From Nitrospinota bacterium (lineage in GTDB: Bacteria > Nitrospinota_A > UBA7883), in assembly GCA_029879765.1 (NCBI GenBank), contig JAOUPQ010000004.1, forward strand, positions 1 to 35,069: a stretch of 35,069 nt of DNA, in the 5' to 3' direction. Each line of letters starts with the position of its first letter. Position 1 is the stretch's first letter. Shown one piece after another: positions 17,354 through 25,629 of this stretch. The notes under the pieces are model-generated. The model did no database searches. It had not been told where the DNA came from and saw nothing but the letters and a program-made list of their open reading frames with translations. Position numbers and translations under genes: made by a program.

Positions 17354-17923
17354 ATGGCTACATATATAAACGCCGGTTCCATCCGGGTCGGTATGATTAT
17401 AATCCATAACAAACAGCTTTGGCGCGTCATGACCTTCGAAACCGTCAAACCGGGAAAGGGCGGGGCCTACGCCCAGGTGAAGATGCGCAACATCACCCAG
17501 GGGAACCAGACCGAAGTGCGGTTCCGCACGGAGGAAAAGGTGGAGCGAGCGGTGATGGAACAGGTGGAGATGGAATATCTTTATGAGGATTCGGCGGGCT
17601 TTTGCTTCATGAATATGCAGTCCTATGAGCAGATGTTCCTGAACAAGGATGTCCTGGAGGACGCCATGGATTACCTGACCCCAAACACCAAGGTCAAAGT
17701 GGAGTTCCACGATGGAAAACCGATCGGCCTGGAGCTGCCCAGGGTGGTGGAGCTGACTGTGACCGCCACCGAGCCAGAAATGAAAACCGCCACCATCACC
17801 AGCCAGAGCAAGCCCGCCACACTGGAGACAGGAAAGGTGATCAACGTTCCTGCGTTTATCTCTGAAGGAGAAAAAGTGCGCGTGGATACCGCCGAGGGTA
17901 AGTATATGGAGCGCGCCAAATAA
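17354..17923 (+). CDS. efp: Translation elongation factor P
   Basis: The 189-residue protein has the three-domain EF-P layout: an N-terminal KOW-like domain (1-65) and two OB-fold domains. EF-P rescues ribosomes stalled at polyproline. The loop VKPGKGGAY places Lys35 at the tip that reaches the peptidyl-transferase centre. A lysine with this context suggests EpmA-type beta-lysylation or no modification rather than arginine rhamnosylation; no modifying enzyme lies in the window. The C-terminal signature INVPAFISEGEKVRVDTAEGKYMERA is conserved. AGGAG (17337-17341) lies about 12 bases before ATG 17354. Its stop is 5 bases from the stop of the convergent permease gene. Confidence 0.96.
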   Translation: MATYINAGSIRVGMIIIHNKQLWRVMTFETVKPGKGGAYAQVKMRNITQGNQTEVRFRTEEKVERAVMEQVEMEYLYEDSAGFCFMNMQSYEQMFLNKDVLEDAMDYLTPNTKVKVEFHDGKPIGLELPRVVELTVTATEPEMKTATITSQSKPATLETGKVINVPAFISEGEKVRVDTAEGKYMERAK

Positions 17924-17928
17924 GGCGC

Positions 17929-19020
17929 CTACGCCGTTTTGCTCTTCGGGTGGGGGAATATCCCGCCAAAGAGCCATGCCGCCAGGGACCGGATCGCCAG
18001 CGCCGAAAATATCAACGCGGCGATGAGCTCTGCCTGGGGAGGGAATATCCGGGTCGCCTGGCCGATGGTGGCAGCAGGATCGATATCCAGGGCCGCATAT
18101 AACATATTCAGCGCCATCCCGGCGGACAGGGCGCCCACTGCGATGGCGGCAAGGTATATCGCCATCGACCTCCCCCCCAGGAACTTGCGGATTATAACCA
18201 ATGTTCCTATGTTGGTGGCCGGGCCGGATAGCAGGAACACCAGCGCCGCGCCAGGGGAGAGCCCTTTTAGCATCAAAGCCGCGGCCAGGGGAGTGGACGC
18301 GGTGGCGCATATATACATGGGAATTCCGGCGACCAGCATCACCAGCATGGCTACAAATCCATCCCCGGTGTATTGGGCGAAAAATCCATCCGGGATCAGA
18401 GCTCCTGTCATGCCTGCGGCCAGGATGCCGAACAGCAGGTATCCGGCCAGATCGTCCATCATCTCCACGAAGGCGAAGTGGAAAGTGGCGTTCAGATTGC
18501 TTCTGGGCGCTTTATCCGCTTTTTTGGCGCCATCGGCCACATCGCAATCATCCCCACAGCAATCATCCTTGCAGCCCTTGTCCAGGTTCGACATGGGCGC
18601 CTCTTGCCGGTCGCCCAGGAGGTTTTCCATAACACCGGCAAGCAAAGCGGTGAAAAACGCGGCCACGGGCCGAAAGATTGTCATTACCGGATCCAGCAGG
18701 GCATAGGTTATGGCTATGGAGTCCGCCCCGGATTCCGGAGTGGAGATGAGAAACGCGCTGGTGGCGCCTTTGGATGCGCCGTTGGATCGCAGCGAAACCG
18801 CAGTGGGGATTACACTGCAAGAACACAGGGGAAGGGGAATGCCCACCAGAGCCGCGTTGAGCACGGAGCGGAATCCATCGCCCCCAAGCTTGCGCTTTAT
18901 CAGGTCAATCGGAAGATAGACTTTTACCACGCCAGCCAATAGAAATCCGACCAGAAGAAAAATGGCGGAATCCTGCAGTATTTCCCAGGAGGTTGATAGT
19001 GTGTCGAATACGAAACTCAT
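17929..19020 (-). CDS. SO_0444-type Cu/Zn efflux permease (DUF318/ArsP-like)
   Basis: The 363-residue inner-membrane permease is built from two related halves. The first half has PLPLCSCSVIPTAVSLR and STPESGADS; the second has MYICATASTPLAAALMLKG and LSGPATNIGT. A Cys-rich cytoplasmic loop with CKDDCCGDDCD lies between them (about residues 150-160) and could bind thiophilic metal. About eight to ten membrane helices are expected. Such permeases, next to an ArsR-family gene, are implicated in copper/zinc or organoarsenical efflux. The start ATG (19018-19020) overlaps the TGA of the regulator gene by ATGA, so the two are translationally coupled. Confidence 0.87.
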   Translation of the reverse strand: MSFVFDTLSTSWEILQDSAIFLLVGFLLAGVVKVYLPIDLIKRKLGGDGFRSVLNAALVGIPLPLCSCSVIPTAVSLRSNGASKGATSAFLISTPESGADSIAITYALLDPVMTIFRPVAAFFTALLAGVMENLLGDRQEAPMSNLDKGCKDDCCGDDCDVADGAKKADKAPRSNLNATFHFAFVEMMDDLAGYLLFGILAAGMTGALIPDGFFAQYTGDGFVAMLVMLVAGIPMYICATASTPLAAALMLKGLSPGAALVFLLSGPATNIGTLVIIRKFLGGRSMAIYLAAIAVGALSAGMALNMLYAALDIDPAATIGQATRIFPPQAELIAALIFSALAIRSLAAWLFGGIFPHPKSKTA

Positions 19021-19400
19021 GGCGCCCTGTCCACCTCCTGATGAAGAACATGATCCAGCACGGCGGAAAAAGCCCCTTTCACATGTTCGTCATCCAGCCT
19101 GTAATAGACTATCTTTCCGGTCTTTTCATATTTAACCACCCCTTTGTCCCGCAACGTGCGCAAATGATGGCTGGTGGCGGACTGGGATAGCCCCAGCAGG
19201 TGGGCAAGATCACAAACGCACAGCTTGCGGATGGAGAGCGCCTCGATGATGCGCATCCTGGCCGGATCGGAAAGGGTCTTGAAGAATTCGGCGACCTTAA
19301 GGGCCTTGGTCTGGGCGGAAAGCTTCCCTTTTACATAGTCGACGTTTTCCTTGTCGACCAGGTTGACCTCACAAACAGTTTCGTCTTTCATAACCTTCAT
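19017..19400 (-). CDS. ArsR/SmtB-family metal-sensing repressor (CadC/CzrA-like)
   Basis: The winged-helix repressor has about 127 residues. The recognition helix is SATSHHLRTLRDKGVV. Two metal sites can be seen: an alpha3-type Cys pair in KLCVCDLAHLL, with an N-terminal Cys in DETVCEV as in CadC, and an alpha5-type site near the C-terminus matching Asp-x-His-x10-His-x2-His exactly. This suggests response to Zn, Cd, Pb or Co. The frame has ATGs at 19418, 19400 and 19391. The predicted transcription start is near 19417, so the first is unlikely unless leaderless; I chose 19400, but 19391 behind GAAGG is also possible. It should repress its own operon with the efflux permease. Confidence 0.9.
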   Translation of the reverse strand: MKVMKDETVCEVNLVDKENVDYVKGKLSAQTKALKVAEFFKTLSDPARMRIIEALSIRKLCVCDLAHLLGLSQSATSHHLRTLRDKGVVKYEKTGKIVYYRLDDEHVKGAFSAVLDHVLHQEVDRAP

Positions 19401-19452
19401 ATATGAATGTGTGTTCATATATAAATATATGAAAGTGAGCCCATTTTGTCAA
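19396..19452 (-). promoter_or_regulatory. Self-overlapping promoter and operator of the metal-efflux operon
   Basis: On the minus strand TTGACA (19452-19447) and TATATT (19429-19424) are separated by 17 bases, close to ideal for sigma-70. The -10 lies inside a perfect 9-2-9 inverted repeat (19414-19433; arms TTCATATAT and ATATATGAA). A third and fourth half-site form TTCATATATGAA (19396-19407). The spacing and AT-rich TGAA/TTCA halves match ArsR/SmtB operators (12-2-12 type). The apo-repressor would block RNA polymerase, and metal would release it. Confidence 0.75.
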
Positions 19453-19487
19453 GAAGCTATCAGCCTGGCGGAATATGAAGAAGCCAC

Positions 19488-22262
19488 TCAGCCGGAAAGA
19501 GCCGCCTTTATTATAAGGATGATCAGCAGGATCCCGGTTCCCAGGAACAGCGCGCCCGCAGCATAGGCCAACGCCCGCCATTTTGGAGGCCAAGGCGTAT
19601 CGGTCAGCACCTCCTCCAGCCTGCCGGATTCCTTCAGCGCGGCGTATTCCATGCTCCGTTCTTCCATATACTTCTCCTCCGGTGTGAGCCCGGTGAAGAT
19701 CACCGGATCCATGGGGAAGGAGTCCGGCCGCAGGTGGGTATTGAAGAAGTGGATGGTGAATATGAACCCCACCGCCAGCAACGCCTCGTCACTGTGGATG
19801 ACCATCGCCAGATTGATGATCCATCCCGGAAGCCACTGGGTGAAGAAGAACGGGAACCACAGCACCAGCCCGGAAATGCCGATGATGGGCACGCCCCAGA
19901 ATACCGCAAAGTAGTCGAATTTCTCCCAATAGGTGAACCGGCCATAGTCTGGACGAGGCCCCAGCCATGTGAACCATTTTACAGTCCTCCAGAACTGGCG
20001 GATGTCGTTCAGGTTGAACATCATGGAGTCCGGCCCGAATGTGAACCCAAGCCAGGAAAGCCCGCTTTTGCGTTTGAGCTGGACCAGCGCCCGGATGTGG
20101 TAAATGAAGTAACCGAAGGTGATGATCGCCGCCACCCGGTGGATGAATCCGGCCGCCGCCACTCCACCCAGCATCCAGGCCACAGTCTGGGCCCATGGCT
20201 GGTAGGAGTATTTGAGCGCCATGCCGGTGAGCGCCAACGAAAGGAAACTGATAATCACCAGAATGTGGGTGATTCGGTGTCGCAGCTCGAACCGGCGGAT
20301 GTATCGCCCGGTGGGGGTGGGGCCGACCTTGCGGGAGAAGAGGGCATGGGTCAGCGACCGTGGCAGCCACAAAAGGGTGTGTACACCAAAGAAGCCGAAT
20401 ACCCCAAAAAGCAGCAGGGTCATGAACCAGTATGTGTAATAAATGAATGGCCGATCCTCCATGGAGTGATAATCGGCATGGGGGATGAACCCAGTGAAGT
20501 TCCTGGAGATCTGTTTATGGCACTTGCCACAGGTGCTGGCCAGGTTCTCCTTGGCCACCGAGGAGCGCGGATCGGAAGCGGGGAGGATGATATGGGCCAT
20601 GTGGCAGTCGGAGCATTTGGCGGCCTTATCGTATCCCAGCTTGTGGATCTTGCCATGGATGGTTTCCTGGTATGTCTGCGCCAGTTTTTGGTGGCACCCG
20701 CCGCACTGATAATTTATCTCCTGGCTGAACTTGTGGCCTGTGACCTTGGAAATGGTATGGGCGGAATGACAATCGGCGCAAGTGGGCAGTTTAGCCCCCT
20801 TCTTCCCGTCGTCGGCGAAATGGGCGCTGTGGGAGTAGTCGGTGTATATATCCTTATGGCATCCGCCGCAGGTGGTGGGGATATTGTCCTTATATACTGT
20901 GGATGCAGGGTCGGAGCTTTTCCGCATTCCATGGGAACTGTGGCAATCGGTGCAGACCGCAGGGGCCATATGCCCCTTGGCCAGCACCTCTTTCCCGTGG
21001 ACACTGGTGGAATAATCCGCCACCGCCTTGGCCCCCATGGTGGATATGGAGGCTGGAGGAGCGGGGCCTCCATGACACCTGCCACAGAGGGAAGGGATGG
21101 CGGATTTGAATGTAGGGGATGTTTCATCCAGATGGAGCTGGATATCGTGGGCGCCATGGCACGTGGAGCAATGGGGTGCGTCCCTGGTTCCCGCTTCCAG
21201 CGCCTGCCCATGGACGCTTTGGGCATACTGGGCGCCGAATGCGCTGTGGCAATGGGCGCAATCCACCCTGTGGGCTTTGGCGCAGGGACGGTCCTCCAGT
21301 TTAGGGTCCACATCCGAATGGCAGCTTGCGCAGGCGATGGCCTTGTGGACGGAGTTCTTTATCTTTTCCTGGGGAACATGGGGTGCGGTTCCCTCCCCGT
21401 CGTGGCATTGGGCGCAAAGCGTATCGGCCACTCCCTCCGGCGCGGGAGCCTCCCTTTGGGCTGAGTGTGGCTTGTGGCAGGTGACGCAGGAGGGGAGCGC
21501 CCACGGCTTCTCCTTCCACAAGGCCACCTGAAGAGTATTCTCGTGCATAGGGCCGATTTTCAGATGGCATGAGGAGCAGGTGTCCATTATATGTCTGCGG
21601 GAGACAGCTGAATCCGGCTCTGTGCTCTTTAGCTGTCTGTGGGCGCCGTGGCAATCCACACAGGTGGCCGCCACCGCCAACCCTTTTTCGAAAAAGCTCT
21701 TCCCGTGGATCTTTTCCGGGAAATTATCGGCGACGTTCAGTTCTGTGACATCGTTCCCCCGCCGGATCGGGGCGCCCTCGCTGTGGCATTTGCCGCACAG
21801 GAAGGGGCTATTGGCCCGGTTCACCATGGAGTTCGGGGCGTTTGCCTTTTTGATTGCGTGGTCACCATGGCACTGTCGGCAGGTGGGCGCATCCGGGGCG
21901 CCCATGGCCTGGGCCTTTCCATGAGCGCCTTTCTTATACTCAAAGTTTTCACTTTTGTGGCATCCCCCGCAGGATACCTTGTCAAAGGGATATTTGTGCA
22001 ACGGTTTGGAGATATCGATCTCCATGTCCAGATCCAGCTCGACGGTAAGCTTCGCGTCGGGATGGCATTCCAGGCATTTAAGCCCTGCGTGAGGCGATTC
22101 CTTTAAAGCGTCCTCGTCCACATAGATGGATCGCGGGGCGCCTGTTTGGGAGATGATCTCTTTTTTGGTCTCGTGGCACTCCAGGCAGTCTTCCTGCCCG
22201 AAGGAAGGGGAGGGGAGGAGCATGGAAAGGAGGGCGGCAATCGCCAAGATCCTGGCTTTCAT
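19488..22262 (-). CDS. 19-heme cytochrome c fused to membrane cytochrome b (CbcL-like quinone oxidoreductase)
   Basis: A 924-residue fusion. A signal peptide (1-22) is followed by a periplasmic region (about 23-600) with 19 CXXCH sites, from CLECH at 26 to CGKCH at 578. A membrane domain (605-924) has about six helices and His residues placed as for cytochrome b (H662/H666, H708, H722, H823, H838, H843), of the FdnI/HydC/thiosulfate-reductase type. The heme region contains repeated two-heme units of the form HG, spacer, CXXCHxxH, spacer, CXXCH. One site reads CAKAH (327-331), lacking the second Cys. Geobacter CbcL has the same order but about nine c hemes. I infer quinol oxidation or quinone reduction coupled to periplasmic hemes. 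AAGGAGGAG precedes the ATG. It is downstream of the MtrB-like gene. Confidence 0.9.
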   Translation of the reverse strand: MKARILAIAALLSMLLPSPSFGQEDCLECHETKKEIISQTGAPRSIYVDEDALKESPHAGLKCLECHPDAKLTVELDLDMEIDISKPLHKYPFDKVSCGGCHKSENFEYKKGAHGKAQAMGAPDAPTCRQCHGDHAIKKANAPNSMVNRANSPFLCGKCHSEGAPIRRGNDVTELNVADNFPEKIHGKSFFEKGLAVAATCVDCHGAHRQLKSTEPDSAVSRRHIMDTCSSCHLKIGPMHENTLQVALWKEKPWALPSCVTCHKPHSAQREAPAPEGVADTLCAQCHDGEGTAPHVPQEKIKNSVHKAIACASCHSDVDPKLEDRPCAKAHRVDCAHCHSAFGAQYAQSVHGQALEAGTRDAPHCSTCHGAHDIQLHLDETSPTFKSAIPSLCGRCHGGPAPPASISTMGAKAVADYSTSVHGKEVLAKGHMAPAVCTDCHSSHGMRKSSDPASTVYKDNIPTTCGGCHKDIYTDYSHSAHFADDGKKGAKLPTCADCHSAHTISKVTGHKFSQEINYQCGGCHQKLAQTYQETIHGKIHKLGYDKAAKCSDCHMAHIILPASDPRSSVAKENLASTCGKCHKQISRNFTGFIPHADYHSMEDRPFIYYTYWFMTLLLFGVFGFFGVHTLLWLPRSLTHALFSRKVGPTPTGRYIRRFELRHRITHILVIISFLSLALTGMALKYSYQPWAQTVAWMLGGVAAAGFIHRVAAIITFGYFIYHIRALVQLKRKSGLSWLGFTFGPDSMMFNLNDIRQFWRTVKWFTWLGPRPDYGRFTYWEKFDYFAVFWGVPIIGISGLVLWFPFFFTQWLPGWIINLAMVIHSDEALLAVGFIFTIHFFNTHLRPDSFPMDPVIFTGLTPEEKYMEERSMEYAALKESGRLEEVLTDTPWPPKWRALAYAAGALFLGTGILLIILIIKAALSG

Positions 22263-22305
22263 CGCTCCTCCTTAATGCTCAGAAAAAATGTAAACCCCCG
22301 GGCGG

Positions 22306-22334
22306 GGAGGACGGGGATAAATCCCCTATCCTCC
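22306..22334 (-). terminator. Strong intercistronic hairpin between mtrB-like gene and 19-heme cytochrome
   Basis: GGAGGA (22306-22311) pairs with TCCTCC (22329-22334), and GGGGAT (22313-22318) with ATCCCC (22321-22326), giving an 11 to 12 base-pair stem. Just downstream on the minus strand CCCC-GCCC-GGGG is followed, after a few bases, by TTTTTT. It could be a partial terminator or an RNA stability element that sets the ratio of barrel to cytochrome. Confidence 0.45.
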
Positions 22335-22361
22335 AGCCGCCTGGCTCTCACTAAACCAAAG

Positions 22362-24629
22362 TCACTTCCCCAGCGACCATACGATAAACACCATGGCCTT
22401 ATTGGCCGTAAAGTCAGATTCCTGGGGAACCATGGTGATAACTTCCCGTATGGCGTCGGAAGCCGGCTCCACATCGTCCAGCGACCAGTTGTCCGCTGTA
22501 TACGTCTCCATGGCGTATCCCAACCCGAAGGTCAGGGCGTCGGAGAAGCGATACTTGGCTGTCACATCGATGGAAGTCAGCTTCGTTTTCAGATCCGGCA
22601 TGGCGGTGATATCTCCCACACCGCTGTTCCCGGTCAGAGTGATCGCAGTGGACGAGTCGGACACCGAGTAGTACGCCCCGATATCCAGCTTGTCGTCCAT
22701 CAGGACCACCATTGCCCCAAGCCCGATGGTGGGAGTCTTGTCCTCGTGAGTGGCCCACCAATCGTTATTGGGATCATCGAACATGGTGATCTTACTACCG
22801 CCGCCCCTGTAATACCTGGATGCCTGTTCCGCCGTCATGCTGTCCAAAGTATAGAAGGCGAACAGGGCCAGATGCTTGTCCGGGCGCACGGTCACGTCAG
22901 CCGTGACGCTGGATCCCTTGGAGCTGGTCAGCCCCATCTCCGATTCGCCATACTTGTCCTCGATGGCGGTATAAGAGAGGGTACCGCAGAATGTGGCCGA
23001 GGGCCACACCCCCACAGTTGCGCCGGTGGTGATCCTGTCTCTGGCCGCGATGTCATACTTTCGCATCAGGGGATGATCGTCAAAAGCGGTAACGGGATTC
23101 TGCCCATGGACGTATTCCGGAGTATGATACGCGTCATACACGGCAGCTTCCTCATAGTGCCCGTCGATCTTCCTGCTGGAGCTTGCGTAATTGACCCTCA
23201 GGTTGCCAACCCCGAAATTGTGGGTGATCCCGGCGTTGACCTTGTCCTCGATAGTCTTGGCCACTTCCCTATAGGAGCGCTCCACCGTCTGGTTGAGGTA
23301 TCCCACTTTCAGGATGGTGGCAGGGGCCAGGGTATATGCCAGATCCGCCTTCATATCGGTTTTGGAATGATCCACCGGCAGGTTGTTCAGCGCATGGCCT
23401 CCGTCTATCCCGTCCTGAGCCACTCCGGAATCGAGCGGGATATAGATGAAGGTATCCATGGGTGTTTTATTGTCGGTGGTGTAACTGCGAAACTCCAGGG
23501 CGACGTTCAGCTTGTCCACGGGTTTGGAGTTGGCCTTGATCGCATAGTTCATGACATCGATCTGGGCCTCCGCGCCGCTTCTGGGCAGCGGAGTCGCCAC
23601 CGTGGAATTGGCATTATACGAATAGTCGGCCAGATCGTTGTTCTGCTTGCTGGTGGCCGAATCCACATTCAGCGACAGAGACGTGTTCAGCGGCAGATCG
23701 TTCAACCCGCCAGCCAGGCCGAACCTCTGGTATGTGTTCGACGGAGGCAGGCTCGTCTTGCCCCGGGTGGGATAGTTCACTCCACTTACCGTGGTGGGAA
23801 ACGGGTTATCCCAGATCAGGTACTCGTTGGCGTTGTCGAAGGTGGACGCTTCGAAATCGAGCTTGGCGAAAGCGTTTTCACTTCTCCAGAACAGCGCGAT
23901 GGACATGTCGTTGGTGGTGTAATCCACCGGTCCTGGCAGGTCCACTGCCCTGTTGTTGCCGCCGGATGTACCCAGGGCGCCGATCACGGGCCTCGTGCCG
24001 TCCCTCTTGTCGCTGGAATAGCGCACTTCCACCATGAACATCCCCAGGGGGATTTCAAACTCGGCGGAGGTGGTCTTCCGGTCCACTCGCAGCTTGATGT
24101 CGCGGGCGGCGGAGCTGAGCTGATCCACCATATCCCCCGTATAGTTACCGGGAGTGAATCCGGCGGGCAGGGTCAGGTCCGCTGTGCCATCGCCTTCATA
24201 AATGGTTTTGGCGTCAGAGGATATCAGCCATGGGCTCTGGTCGAACTTCAAAGTTACCTCGTATCCGCCCAGAGACCCGAACTCCAACTTGATCGATCTG
24301 CTGTCGAGCCCCAGATCCTTGCCTTCCAGTTCAAGGTAGAAAAGATCCCTGTCGAATTCCAGCTCCAGTTCGCCGACAAGGAATGTTCCCTTGTCATCGA
24401 TTCCGTTGAATTTGCCATAGTGGGCGGAGACATGGTCAATATCCACATTCTGGGCGCCGAGGGTGATTTCACCTTCCAGTTCGCCTTCCGCCAGGGCGGC
24501 TTGTGGCCATGCCGCCAGGGTCAACGTGACAAGGAGCGCTGCGAACAGCCACAGGGGCGCTCCCACGATCATTCCGGCCCGCTCCGGGTTCTTCCTCCCG
24601 GCGCCTGGGCTAAAATATAAACTATTCAT
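22362..24629 (-). CDS. MtrB/PioB-family decaheme-associated outer-membrane porin
   Basis: The 755-residue outer-membrane protein has a long signal region (hydrophobic GAPLWLFAALLVTLTLAAW, ending QAALAE). It begins with the family hallmark GEITLGAQNVD, then HYGKFNGIDDKG and a long run of alternating strands rich in Tyr, Asp, Ser and Thr, ending in an amphipathic strand (VFIVWSLGK). MtrB and PioB form barrels of about 26 strands that sheath the MtrA/PioA decaheme rod across the outer membrane. No paired Cys near the N-terminus is seen, unlike Shewanella MtrB. TAAGGAGG just upstream fixes ATG 24629; the frame is open to 24680. It follows the decaheme gene by 10 bases, so the two form one unit. 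Confidence 0.92.
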   Translation of the reverse strand: MNSLYFSPGAGRKNPERAGMIVGAPLWLFAALLVTLTLAAWPQAALAEGELEGEITLGAQNVDIDHVSAHYGKFNGIDDKGTFLVGELELEFDRDLFYLELEGKDLGLDSRSIKLEFGSLGGYEVTLKFDQSPWLISSDAKTIYEGDGTADLTLPAGFTPGNYTGDMVDQLSSAARDIKLRVDRKTTSAEFEIPLGMFMVEVRYSSDKRDGTRPVIGALGTSGGNNRAVDLPGPVDYTTNDMSIALFWRSENAFAKLDFEASTFDNANEYLIWDNPFPTTVSGVNYPTRGKTSLPPSNTYQRFGLAGGLNDLPLNTSLSLNVDSATSKQNNDLADYSYNANSTVATPLPRSGAEAQIDVMNYAIKANSKPVDKLNVALEFRSYTTDNKTPMDTFIYIPLDSGVAQDGIDGGHALNNLPVDHSKTDMKADLAYTLAPATILKVGYLNQTVERSYREVAKTIEDKVNAGITHNFGVGNLRVNYASSSRKIDGHYEEAAVYDAYHTPEYVHGQNPVTAFDDHPLMRKYDIAARDRITTGATVGVWPSATFCGTLSYTAIEDKYGESEMGLTSSKGSSVTADVTVRPDKHLALFAFYTLDSMTAEQASRYYRGGGSKITMFDDPNNDWWATHEDKTPTIGLGAMVVLMDDKLDIGAYYSVSDSSTAITLTGNSGVGDITAMPDLKTKLTSIDVTAKYRFSDALTFGLGYAMETYTADNWSLDDVEPASDAIREVITMVPQESDFTANKAMVFIVWSLGK

Positions 24630-24639
24630 GGTAGCCTCC

Positions 24640-25629
24640 TTATCTTGTAAATCTAGGTCCTGACGGATGGTTGGAGCCATGCACCTGCATATGGCAGTTC
24701 ACGCATCCCCTGTATATCTGCTGCTTCGCCGCTCCGGCGTTCACCGGCAGGCCCGAGCCGTTGTATAACGTGCTTGGGTGGTAGTTGGCGTTGTGGCAGG
24801 TTTGGCACAGGTATGGCTGTTTCATCTTCAACAGGCTTTCGTAGTTGGACCCATGAGGATTGTGGCAGTTGCCGCAATTTTCCCTCACCGGGGGATGCTC
24901 CCACAGCAACGGGCCGCGTTTTTCGGCGTGGCAGGAGTAGCAGTTCTCATTGACGGAAGCCTGGCGCAGGTTCGCAGGACCCTTTCCACCGTGGGGCTCA
25001 TGGCAATCCACGCAGGTCATTTTCCCTTCGCGCAGGGGCATGTGGGATGAGCGCATCATGGCCGAGCGCTTGTCCATATGGCAGTTGACGCAAACTTCGG
25101 TGGCCACATTGACTTGCTCAGGCAGGCGCCTAAGTTGCGGGGTCAGCTTCACCGGAGCAGCCGCCAGTTTGCGCTGGTGGCAGTCGATACAGCTAAGGTT
25201 GGCCGCCTCGTGGGAGCTTCCGGCCCAGTGGGTCATCCCTTTTGTTCCAAAATGGCAGTTGAGGCAGATGGCCCTGATTTCCCCCGGGGTGAGGGGCGAG
25301 TCTTTTGACAGGCCCACGATCAGGCTTTTGTCCACAGGGGCCGAGCCCGGCTCGCTTTTGGCCTTGGCGTCGGTCATGTGGCGGGTTCCATCACCATGGC
25401 AAGCCTGGCAACCCATAACCATGCTTTCACTCGATGGGTTTTTTGTAAAAACCTGGCCATGTTTTGTGGGGAGCCATTTGTCGATGTAGTCTTTGTGGCA
25501 TTTCCCGCAGGTCTTCACTGCGCTTTGCGCGTCTTCCGCTGTCACCGCTCCCCATGCCGTCGGCGGGACGGCAGCGGTGATGAACAACAAGACGGCCCCA
25601 TACAGGAAAGCTCTCCTCCATGGGTTCAT
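24640..25629 (-). CDS. MtrA/DmsE-type decaheme cytochrome c
   Basis: The 329-residue periplasmic cytochrome has a signal peptide (LYGAVLLFITAAVPPTAWGA) and exactly ten CXXCH sites. They run from CGKCH near residue 41 through CQACH, CLNCH, CIDCH, CVNCH, CVDCH, CYSCH, CGNCH and CQTCH to CVNCH near the C-terminus. Length, heme count and segments such as ENCGNCHNPHGSN match the MtrA/PioA/DmsE family, which carries electrons through the MtrB barrel. AAAAGGAGGTG precedes ATG 25629. It has its own upstream promoter-like and terminator-like elements and directly precedes the barrel gene. There is no CXXCK site, so it is not a nitrite reductase. Confidence 0.95.
   Translation of the reverse strand: MNPWRRAFLYGAVLLFITAAVPPTAWGAVTAEDAQSAVKTCGKCHKDYIDKWLPTKHGQVFTKNPSSESMVMGCQACHGDGTRHMTDAKAKSEPGSAPVDKSLIVGLSKDSPLTPGEIRAICLNCHFGTKGMTHWAGSSHEAANLSCIDCHQRKLAAAPVKLTPQLRRLPEQVNVATEVCVNCHMDKRSAMMRSSHMPLREGKMTCVDCHEPHGGKGPANLRQASVNENCYSCHAEKRGPLLWEHPPVRENCGNCHNPHGSNYESLLKMKQPYLCQTCHNANYHPSTLYNGSGLPVNAGAAKQQIYRGCVNCHMQVHGSNHPSGPRFTR

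Noticed and set aside
19734-21464. Open frame of 576 codons on the plus strand opposite the 19-heme cytochrome
   Set aside because: It mirrors the codon pattern of the CXXCH gene, has no start signal and no recognisable domain.
22146-24620. Very long open frame (824 codons) on the plus strand opposite the MtrB-like gene
   Set aside because: It is antisense to a clear MtrB/PioB protein, its composition (His, Gly, Arg, Val rich) is that of a GC-skewed shadow frame, and no ribosome site or family motif is seen.
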